From Saccoglossus kowalevskii (taxonomy: Eukaryota; Hemichordata; Enteropneusta; Harrimaniidae), in contig NW_003116455.1 of the NCBI RefSeq assembly GCF_000003605.2, positions 419,861-436,585 on the forward strand: a stretch of 16,725 bases of DNA, written 5' to 3'. Position numbers and translations under genes: made by a program. Below are positions 1 to 7,458 of this stretch, one piece after another. The notes beneath the pieces are model-generated. The model was not told where the DNA came from. It saw nothing but the letters and a program-made list of their open reading frames with translations, and did not search any database. The first letter of the stretch is position 1. Every line of letters starts with the position of its first letter.

Positions 1-11
1 TAACTAGTTAC

Positions 12-109
12 CTGCCAAACTGCAGTGGAAATCCCTTTTTAATACGATGAAGAAATTTTTCCCCAGATTCCAGTTCAACAAAAAAGAATGGCGTGCCTGT
101 TGAAATAAT
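12..109 (-). CDS. CWF19L1: CWF19L1 coding exon 13
   Basis: Encodes [20 protein letters not shown] then [13 protein letters not shown](split), the CwfJ_C_2 segment seen in vertebrates as YFYVELDTGEKLFHRI. The donor GTAACT sits at the window edge, so the final exon and 3' UTR are outside. Confidence 0.92.
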
Positions 110-3100
110 CTGAAAAATTGAAAGAAAAAAAAAACATGATTGCATACGACTGTAATGGTTAGCACACTGCAAAACTATTATGCTTATTGCATCATACTCA
201 CCTGCTTCAAGTCTGAGTTTTTTGGTATTTCATTAAGTTCTAGTTTTTGTGCCTCGCTGTATTCTTGGAAAACTGCACTAATGGTTTCAGATTTTTCAGC
301 ATCATATGGTATGACCTAGTCAGAAAAAAAAACATAGTGAAAATATTAGAGAACCTTGGCCACAAAACAACTTTTAGGAAGTCACTGATTTTCACATATT
401 ATCATCATCTTGAATTCTATCAAATCATCAAATCAATGATATTTGTCATGGCAACTACAGTTTTTAATAATTCCAATTTCAGTCTTAAGGAGGTTTGGAA
501 ATAATTGAAGAGTGGCTACATTCCTATCTCATAGTATCCATAACTAGACTTGTTTTATAGGTGACTTTACAATTCTGTGGCAGGGCAGTAATACTTGATC
601 AAAAAAATTAAATGAAGATACCTGCAGCTGTAAGTGTTGACTTCGATAATTCCTTTCAAAGATAACACAAGACTCATCATCTTTCCTAAACATCTGCTGA
701 AGACAACTTTTGTACTTTTCTACTTCATCTAAAGCTTCCTGAAATATAAAATCCCAAACTTACATATAAACACATGATACAAAGTTCCATAGCAATTGAA
801 TACCCAGGTTTCATGGTCATTTTTTTTTCAGAAATAACATATCAATGCACAACAAGTTTAAAATTCCTTATGTGACACAGAAATTCAATAACACAAAGCA
901 CTGTTAAAAATATGCAAATACAGTGTATGTAGGCAAGTGCATGTACAAGCCACTTTAACCTTAAGTTGTGGAGAAAATGTTATAGACAGCTGACTGTCAG
1001 TTTAGTATTTTTTAGACATTCTGACCATTGAGAAAAAATCTGATTCAAATAATATAACATTTTTCATTGAAACAAGGTGAACATTTCTATATATAATATT
1101 TACATGGAAAATAGCTAATGATGGATGTGAAAGATAACATTAGTTCCTAGAATTCCTGTTTATTATTTACAGAAATATACAAAATTGTCTCACCTGTGGT
1201 AAGTCTACTGAAGACTGATAGTGACCAATGGGCAATATCAGAACATGATCAGGTACAAGTCCACCTTTAGCTAAAGCCACATAAGTCTGGAAAAGTAAAA
1301 ATAATTTTTTTTTGCATAGTACATAAAGTCTGGAGTGAAATTGAGTGAGAAACAGAGAATATGCCATGTACCAGTTAACTATTTTTTTCTAATATCTGTC
1401 TTTGTTAAGCTGGAAAAATATAAAATGACATAAAAGCAATATGACTATAAGTCAAACAAAGAGTCATGATACGATTTGTTTTTTTAGGATTTTCTTTTGA
1501 ATAATATCAGTAAAGTTATTTCAGTACAGTAATGAATAGATGGGATGCCAATATACTTTGTAACCAAATGTTTTGGTGTAATAATTTTCTGTTGCCATGT
1601 TTGAAGGGAAAAACAAAGTTTTTATTTTTTTCTTTATTTTGAAAACTAGAACTAAGGGAAAATCTTTACAGAATTAATGACTTGGGCTTCAATGAAGTAG
1701 AATGTTTCTTTTCAAACTAGAATAACTTGTGTATGTGATAATGATTGTCCTAGATTAGATCTTTAATCTATGATGTTTAGAAATATTTAATGAATTATTA
1801 ATACACATTGCCTGCTGAAAGTCTGCACAGACAGCGGAAATGAATGAATACTTACATGTGTGCCCACACTAACTACAAGATGCTTTTCAACCTCAGGACT
1901 ACCAAGACAAAACCAGCATGGTCCTGTGGGCTTTGGTGGTGCTGTAAAACAATAGAATCAGAAGTCCAAAAAATAGTACAAGTACATATACTGCATGAAA
2001 CTGATGATACAAGTACTGTATATAATCTAATAGAAGCAAATGTATTTATAGTTGAAATAAGTCATATTTTAATGATCCGGCATATAATAAACACATTTTG
2101 GCCAGATTTGATTTTCTATTGAAAATGAGATTCTAATAGAACAAATAAAGTATTATATTTTGCAAGTATTAAAACTAATATTCTTCTTTTTGTGCATCTT
2201 AATTGATATTCAAATTTGACAGATTATAGAAATGTTCACTTTACGTCTTGGCTTCTTGTGTTGTCCACCATCTTGCCTTTGTTGTCTCTTCTGTGGTTTA
2301 TTGTAACTTTTTGAATCATAAAAATACTGATTAGACATGTCTGCCTGAAATTGTAAGAAAGATGAGGATTACTTAAAATGAAAAGTGATTACTTTTGATA
2401 AAACATAACTATACCAACAGGATCAAGTAACTTTTACCGTACTTGATGACTTAGTGCCCGTGCTCAACTAAGGCCCACCACCACCACTCTGACTATCAAA
2501 TTGGGAATTACCAGTTTATAAAAAAAATATCATCTTTTTTTCCCCTAAAATCAGTGCCAACAGATCGTATTTAAATATTGGTAATTCACTTCCACAAAAA
2601 TATTTTGAAAGTGTCATCGACTATATTCTGAAATTTCCGGAAAACTAACACAGTATTCAAAAGGATGTACCGGTAATATTCCCTTTAGTCTGGCACATGC
2701 TAATTGAAACTTTTCATTTGGATAATTTTTCAACAGGGGTGCTCAACTAAGCACCCACCCTCATGGTATACAGTACAGTATATGATAGTGAATCAGCAAC
2801 CTGTCTGCCTGTCATTATAGACAAACACTCCATATTTTAGACAGGTACAATATTTCTACAAACCTGTCCAATTTTGATTGAAAATTACCAGTAAATTACA
2901 TTTTTTTATAAAAAATCAATAAAAAATCGATTGTAAGTCTGTGGCTACAGTTTTTTGACTGGTACTTTCTATTTTCTGGCTACAACCCTGATTCAGTGCA
3001 TGTATGAACTGTTATTTCTCCCCTCACCTGTGCCGTTTCTGTGTTCACATCTTGTATTTTGAATGGACATTCCGTTACATCTTGCGGCTGTTTGATCAAT

Positions 3101-6100
3101 TCTTCATTCTCTATTTTACACATGGGAACAATGTTGAAGGCATACAAATACTGTAATGCAATAAAAATAGAATAATTCAATCTAGTTTTATAGACAGTTG
3201 CGTAAGTTCATTATAAGTATAAAGTACAATTACCTGCATTTGTTCTATTAGAAGTGCAGGTAAACCAAAAATGATATTTATTTATTACCTCTGTCATTTA
3301 CATAACCACATGCACTACTAGTACAGCAAATATGGTATATGCATAAACATGTGTAATGATATGAAGAAGGAAATGTAAAACAGGAATTTTGCTTTGACAG
3401 GTTTATGGTTATGCTTTGGACACTTTTTGCTGTAGTCATTTCTCAAGGGTATCAATATACCTTTTTCTTGTCTGAATTGCCAACGTTAGCTAAGGCAATG
3501 AACCTTGTAACATGCTTGGCAGCTTCTGCTAGTACTCTATGGTTTCTGTACGGTTGTCGTTCATAGTGTGTCTGATATATCCCAGAAAAGTGATACCTTG
3601 GTCTTAAACACATGGCAAGTTTTGCTATTAGACTTGAACCTGAAGTCTTGTCAGTAATTCCATCCTGTGTGATACAAACGATTTGTTGTGTAAAATTTTA
3701 TTTACGGGTAACATGAGAACTGATGTGAAGGGAAATAACAAATACATGTGCATGTGAATATGGAGGTTGTAATGAAAGAATCAGCGATAGAGAAAAAAAT
3801 AATACAAAATATATTGATGCACAGGTTATATCCCTCCGAGGCAAAGAGTGTTGGCAGAAATTGTGTTCCCCCAATATTCTCCTTCTTGGTCCCCCAATAT
3901 TAGTAAGGGACACCCACTTAAGAACAAGTTCTATATAACACAGCATATATTGTTAATTTCTCTTCAAAAAAGTGATACAAGAATAAAAGCAGCCAATAAT
4001 CAGCCATAAGAATACACGTGTTAATCATCATAATAAATTTTTGATGGAGTTTCAGAGAATAACTCGAATGAATACTGTTTGCTCTCTTGATAACAAGATA
4101 ACCATATGAGAACATCAAACAGAAACTCAGTTCAACAGCATTACCGCTTACAGGTTGTGATGCATTCTGGGAGACTCCTTTAGGCCACTGTGATGTCAGT
4201 AACACATCCACACCTTTAAAGTTAGTATCTGCAGTCAGCGATTCTATCAATGCAGTCACATCTATGTCTGTGAAATGGTGTGCTTTGGCATCACTACTAC
4301 CACTGGGTTGTTCTATACCACTGATGTACGCTACTTGTAAACCAGACATACTATTGAAAACGCCTCGCTTACCTGGAAAAGAAAATCATTTACATATTAA
4401 CCCCTTTGAATGGCAAATTTTTTTCCCCACTCAAATTTGGTTAAATTTCTTCACAGTTTCTGTCATTTTCACTTAATTCAATGATAATTTTGAACCAAAC
4501 AGACAAAATTGAATGCAATTCACAACGATTGTAGTTGCTCATAGTTTTAAACAAAATTTGTTGAGAACAAAAATTTGTTTGTGACAATTAAGGATTAATC
4601 CTCACCAAACCCATCTATCAGCAATATCCACATTCACAAAGTGAAACCTAAGTGTGTAAATTGAAAATTTTCTCAATTATATAAAGAATCCCAATAAACG
4701 CAACACTTTTATAAATTCCGGTATCTCTTAGTCAGGTTACACTGTAAAATTGGATGACAAGTTATAGTCTTACCGAGATATGTAATGTTATCTGCTAAAT
4801 CGCAACCATCAATCTCTTTGAAATATTCCATATGTTCTGGTAGATTAGCACCAAGGACGTATGTTGATATTGGAGCTAGAATGAAATGAATAAGATTGAT
4901 AAAGTGGGGATAAAGTTGCCACTTTTATCATTCCCAATTCAACGATGTCACAAATCAAAAGAAAGATCACATCACTGTGATTTACGATTTCAGATTGCAC
5001 AGATGAAATACATTACAGGTGAATATATAGTTATATTTTGGGGCTTCATGTATTTTGAATATTGAAATTCATGGCAAGAATTTATGTCTAGGATATGGCT
5101 ACTGCTAAAACATAGTCACCTGCAGCTAAGCCATCTTTATATTTCTTCCACTCATCCTCAGCTTTTAGCCCATGGCCGAAAAAATTACCAACACACAGTA
5201 ACATCTGAAAATATATAATCAATATAACTTGCAAGATAATGATCACAAAATCACAAGATTGTACATTTCTAATTAGTTAGCCCATGAAAGAAAATATTAG
5301 TATTCATCTCAGATGTTTTTTCAGAGTGTCCTTATTTGTAAAATGTTTTCGAACTTCTGTTTACACAATAAATGGTAACTAAAACTAAGTGCAAACTTTT
5401 TAAGCATCAACTGCGTTCTGTGATGCTATTGGTTAAATGTATATACATGTATGATTTGATGTAAGGTATGGTATAATTTTTAAATGCTCGCAGAGTGTGA
5501 GAGTTGCCTTCTCATGAGCTTTTCATTACATAGTATTTTAAAATATATATTTCAATAGTTGCATATCCTAATCTTGTATACATAATAATACAACTTAAAT
5601 CTGCACATCTCACCTCAAAAGGACCAGCCTTATTCTGAACATTCCTCACTCTTTTGTAAAGCTGATCAAGTTTTCCTTCAGCATCCCCACTCACCAGGCT
5701 GAGAAAAAAAATGCACATAATAACTTACTAAACTGCTTTCACTAGACATAACTAATGTGCATAGCAATGAAAGCTGTAGTAGCTCCAGAACAGTCTAGAC
5801 TTAACTCATAAGACGATTCTGAGGTGGCTTTGCCCTTAATATCTTTAGTATCATTGTCATCAGTAATTTGCACTTTTTTTTGTATTTACCAAATGTTACT
5901 AATACGAGAAGTATTTAGGTGGATTACTATGCACAAATTAGATACATGTCAATTTTGAAAGCAGGCTAAGCCAACTCAAATTATGTGGACTATATTACTG
6001 TAGTATGGTAATACAATCATAAACTGGTGGATAGTGGCTGGCAATTGCTGGCATACAGTGTGAACTTCAGCAGGAAATGAAATATAGTATTACAAACTAA

Positions 6101-7162
6101 ACTGACAATAGTATGGATAATTATTATCTTCAAAAATTAGTGCATAGCAAACATTTAGTCATGACAACATTTTTTCCCCCCAATAATATTAACCAACCTT
6201 TCCTACATGCTGAATCACAAATCCTTTGTCATTTTTTCATTTCTGGTTACTCTTTACGAAATGGTTTGATTTCAATATTTAAAATTGTTAGACATCTAAT
6301 GCAGTGTCAAAAGTGTTTTTACAACATTGCCCTAGACTCATGTACATGCTTTACACGGACAGGTGTACACAGAAAATGAAATAATTTTATGGTCTGAATA
6401 TTGTTGTACATACATATACTTGTTTATCATTATGATGAAAAACCTAGAAATTTAATATGTAAAACATATTTAATCTTATACTTTCGAGTGCCTAAAATTC
6501 TTTTTTTTCTTGATTTTTAACTGAATGGACATAATCAACTTCCTATTGGCTATGTCTTGATTACAATTTTGGAAATAATATGGATGGAATTATGTGACAA
6601 AAATTGACTAGTCACTCCTTTGAGTTAAAATGTTTGTCTCACAAAAAAGAAAAGAAAAAACATATCACTTGATCATGAATTCTTGTATTATTACATCTGA
6701 CACATTGCAGTGGGATTTTATAATCAAACAGGATTTAGGTCAAAGGTTAAATTTACACAATTAATAGCGGGAATACTTAAGATTTGAAAGACACATAAAC
6801 AATACTAGCCAAATATAATTACAGAAAACAATAGAAACATCATTTTAGTTTCAAACATAGACTTATCGTTTTGTGTATTTTGTGTAGTCACTGTGTCAGT
6901 ATATATGGGATACTGACCAGAAGATGGTGTGTGTAAACACCGTCCTGAGGGACGGTGGTGTAAACAAGAATTTAGATGACAAAGATGAATCAGTGCGCTC
7001 AGACACGGTACCAGCATTATTACTGTTTTGTTGAGTTTTCTAGCGACTCAGAGCAATGAAGTGCGTGGATGGTCTTGTCAACGAATAAAGAAAATTATTA
7101 TAATGTTACTCTGGGTTTGTATGAATTAAATTAACTTACATTTTCAATGATTTTTGGGCCAT
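12..7162 (-). CDS. CWF19L1: CWF19L1 orthologue, 13 of about 14 coding exons (3' end cut by window)
   Basis: Joined exons: 7162-7140, 5698-5614, 5204-5120, 4875-4774, 4372-4152, 3664-3461, 3150-3028, 2344-2245, 1941-1856, 1286-1194, 738-622, 315-202, 109-12. All are GT-AG and phases agree throughout, giving 1,451 nt or about 484 residues. The family is recognised from [11 protein letters not shown] (about 11-21), LLCVGNFFG (about 38-46), [21 protein letters not shown], a PCWFCL CxxC pair (C323, C326), [13 protein letters not shown] (356-368) and [13 protein letters not shown]. The order is a degenerate metallophosphatase-like domain, a basic linker (about 290-320), CwfJ_C_1 (HIT-like) and the start of CwfJ_C_2. 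Known for the family: spliceosome-associated, with yeast Drn1 assisting lariat debranching; human CWF19L1 mutations cause a recessive ataxia. The human protein is about 538 residues, so roughly 50 C-terminal residues lie beyond position 1. In the introns over 300 nt other than 1 and 7 I see only AT-rich sequence. Confidence 0.95.
202..315 (-). CDS. CWF19L1: CWF19L1 coding exon 12
   Basis: 38 codons in phase 0. Encodes [20 protein letters not shown] then [18 protein letters not shown], bridging CwfJ_C_1 and CwfJ_C_2. The donor is GTGAGT. Confidence 0.92.
622..738 (-). CDS. CWF19L1: CWF19L1 coding exon 11
   Basis: 39 codons in phase 0. Encodes [20 protein letters not shown] through [18 protein letters not shown]409 in QHLQLQ corresponds to the histidine-triad position of this HIT-like domain. 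The donor is GTATCT. Confidence 0.93.
1194..1286 (-). CDS. CWF19L1: CWF19L1 coding exon 10
   Basis: 31 codons in phase 0: [20 protein letters not shown] then [24 protein letters not shown] is the hallmark of the HIT-like CwfJ domain. Confidence 0.94.
1856..1941 (-). CDS. CWF19L1: CWF19L1 coding exon 9 (CxxC segment)
   Basis: Encodes [20 protein letters not shown] then HLVVSVGTH, the start of the CwfJ_C_1 domain. C323 and C326, with H335 and H343 nearby, are candidate zinc ligands by family analogy. The donor is GTAAGT. Confidence 0.94.
2245..2344 (-). CDS. CWF19L1: CWF19L1 coding exon 8 (basic linker)
   Basis: Encodes a poorly conserved, Gln/Lys/Arg-rich linker, [20 protein letters not shown] then [13 protein letters not shown]. 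Support comes from phase continuity on both sides, a good acceptor and the matching basic linker in vertebrate CWF19L1. Confidence 0.88.
2345..3027 (-). other. CWF19L1: CWF19L1 intron 7 (683 nt) with diverged repeat copies
   Basis: The intron holds two copies of the 12-mer TGCTCAACTAAG (2461-2472 and 2740-2751). Each is followed further on by an AATTACCAGT stretch with an A/T-rich tail, near 2507 and 2885. This suggests two diverged or partial copies of one repeat. No coding signal. Confidence 0.6.
2737..2756. repeat. 7-bp stem hairpin over the repeated 12-mer
   Basis: GGGTGCT, loop CAACTA, AGCACCC is a perfect inverted repeat. It overlaps the right-hand copy of TGCTCAACTAAG; the left-hand copy at 2461 keeps the loop but has a disrupted stem. 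Confidence 0.65.
3028..3150 (-). CDS. CWF19L1: CWF19L1 coding exon 7
   Basis: 41 codons in phase 0. Encodes [20 protein letters not shown] then [10 protein letters not shown], matching the conserved YLYAFxIVPM segment before the linker. The donor is GTGAGG. Confidence 0.93.
3461..3664 (-). CDS. CWF19L1: CWF19L1 coding exon 6
   Basis: 68 codons in phase 0. It includes [20 protein letters not shown] and [17 protein letters not shown], strongly conserved in the family. The donor GTATAT is weaker than the others in this gene. Confidence 0.93.
4152..4372 (-). CDS. CWF19L1: CWF19L1 coding exon 5
   Basis: Largest exon, 221 nt. Encodes [20 protein letters not shown] through [20 protein letters not shown] to SQP, ending the metallophosphatase-like domain. 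A second GT (GTAATG) lies 10 nt downstream, but only the GTAAGC donor at 4151 keeps the frame into exon 6. Confidence 0.92.
4774..4875 (-). CDS. CWF19L1: CWF19L1 coding exon 4
   Basis: Encodes [20 protein letters not shown] then [13 protein letters not shown], continuing the N-terminal domain. The donor is GTAAGA and the exon ends in phase 1. Confidence 0.93.
5120..5204 (-). CDS. CWF19L1: CWF19L1 coding exon 3
   Basis: Encodes [20 protein letters not shown] then KYKDGLAA. The LCVGNFFG signature is diagnostic of CWF19-like proteins. The donor is GTGACT and the exon ends in phase 1. Confidence 0.93.
5614..5698 (-). CDS. CWF19L1: CWF19L1 coding exon 2
   Basis: Encodes [20 protein letters not shown] followed by QNKAGPFE, the first strand-loop of the metallophosphatase-like fold. 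The acceptor follows a T-rich tract and the donor is GTGAGA. In enzymes of this superfamily this loop normally carries a D-x-H metal-binding motif; here it reads GDAEG. Confidence 0.93.
5699..7139 (-). other. CWF19L1: CWF19L1 intron 1 (1,441 nt)
   Basis: Long first intron, mostly AT-rich and without coding signal. The only structure I can point to is a strong small hairpin at 6938-6957. The open frames at 6113-6379 and 6805-7017 have no recognisable protein features. Confidence 0.75.
6938..6957. repeat. Perfect 8-bp stem hairpin with flanking direct repeat
   Basis: CACCGTCC (6938-6945), loop TGAG, GGACGGTG (6950-6957) is a perfect GC-rich inverted repeat inside an AT-rich intron. The word GTGTAAACA occurs on both sides of it, overlapping the left arm and starting at about 6958 on the right. 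Function unknown. Confidence 0.7.
7140..7162 (-). CDS. CWF19L1: CWF19L1 coding exon 1
   Basis: The start ATG is at 7162-7160 and encodes MAQKSLK plus two bases of the next codon. The opening MAQK matches the vertebrate orthologue, which decides the start. The donor is GTAAGT and the exon ends in phase 2. Confidence 0.88.
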
Positions 7163-7267
7163 TCTCGCTATGAATCTCTTGCGACCTGGTCAACGTGAGA
7201 AACCAACTACAAACAAACAAATCACTTTCGCGTGGTTGTTTGTTATTTCTTTACTCCTGCATACCCA

Positions 7268-7278
7268 AACATGGCGGA
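7268..7278 (+). promoter_or_regulatory. YY1-like element
   Basis: AACATGGCGGA matches AANATGGCGGC at 10 of 11 positions. Such elements usually sit at or just downstream of the start site in TATA-less promoters, which would place a DNAAF3 start near 7250-7275. Confidence 0.45.
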
Positions 7279-7280
7279 GT

Positions 7281-7288
7281 TGTAAACA
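7281..7288 (+). promoter_or_regulatory. Forkhead-like motif TGTAAACA
   Basis: Matches the RYAAACA forkhead core about 105 bp upstream of the DNAAF3 start codon. FOXJ1, a forkhead factor, is the established master regulator of motile-cilia genes, so a site here makes sense for DNAAF3. The match is short and could be chance. Confidence 0.4.
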
Positions 7289-7391
7289 TTGCAGGTTACA
7301 CATAATTCGTCGTTCAAAGTCGTTTTAGCAAAAACAAACGAATAGTATTTTGGCAAATATTTTGGACGAGTGAAGATCTGACGAATACACA

Positions 7392-7458
7392 ATGGTAGAC
7401 GGCTTTGGAGCAATTACTTGGTGGGGATTCAGCCCCGCGTTGGACTTCCAAGAAAAAG
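7392..7458 (+). CDS. DNAAF3: DNAAF3 coding exon 1
   Basis: Encodes MVDGFGAITWWGFSPALDFQ then EK. The WWGFSPALD motif is typical of the N-terminus of this family, supporting this ATG. The donor is GTGACT and the exon ends in phase 1. Confidence 0.93.

Larger units (their letters stand above)
7163..7391. promoter_or_regulatory. Bidirectional promoter between CWF19L1 and DNAAF3
   Basis: Only 229 bp separate the two divergent start codons, so both 5' UTRs and core promoters must lie here unless there are distant non-coding first exons. No convincing TATA box. AACATGGCGGA (7268-7278) resembles the YY1 element common in TATA-less housekeeping promoters. Forkhead-like words occur at 7211-7221, 7236-7245, 7281-7288 (TGTAAACA) and 7331-7340. 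CpG dinucleotides are denser here and into DNAAF3 exon 1 than in nearby introns. A four-codon upstream ORF (7271-7285) would precede DNAAF3 if transcription starts upstream of it. The promoter role is inferred from position. Confidence 0.8.

Noticed and set aside
316-621. Possible C/D-box snoRNA in CWF19L1 intron 11, minus strand
   Set aside because: A TGATGA-like box is present, but the only CTGA candidate is inside the splice acceptor and no closing stem is visible. Human CWF19L1 does host SNORA12, but I could not identify an H/ACA counterpart by eye.
616-621. GTATCT donor of CWF19L1 exon 11 as a minor-class (U12) intron
   Set aside because: It differs from GTATCCTT beyond the first five bases, and no TTCCTTAAC-like branch site lies near the acceptor.
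1844-2122. Plus-strand 92-codon open frame
   Set aside because: It is antisense to CWF19L1 exon 9 and its flanking intron; the conserved CWFC segment is on the minus strand.
4021-4045. ATGATGA box with a nearby CTGA in CWF19L1 intron 5
   Set aside because: Spacing fits only an internal D' box; no terminal stem or second box pair is found.
4152-4170. TGCATTCTGGGA in exon 5 as a ZNF143/Staf site
   Set aside because: It is within coding sequence and reads as conserved-frame codons; a chance resemblance.
4264-4476. Plus-strand 70-codon open frame
   Set aside because: It overlaps CWF19L1 exon 5 in antisense and shows no protein features of its own.
6113-6379. Plus-strand 88-codon open frame in CWF19L1 intron 1
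   Set aside because: Low-complexity, AT-driven composition, no recognisable family and no splice context.
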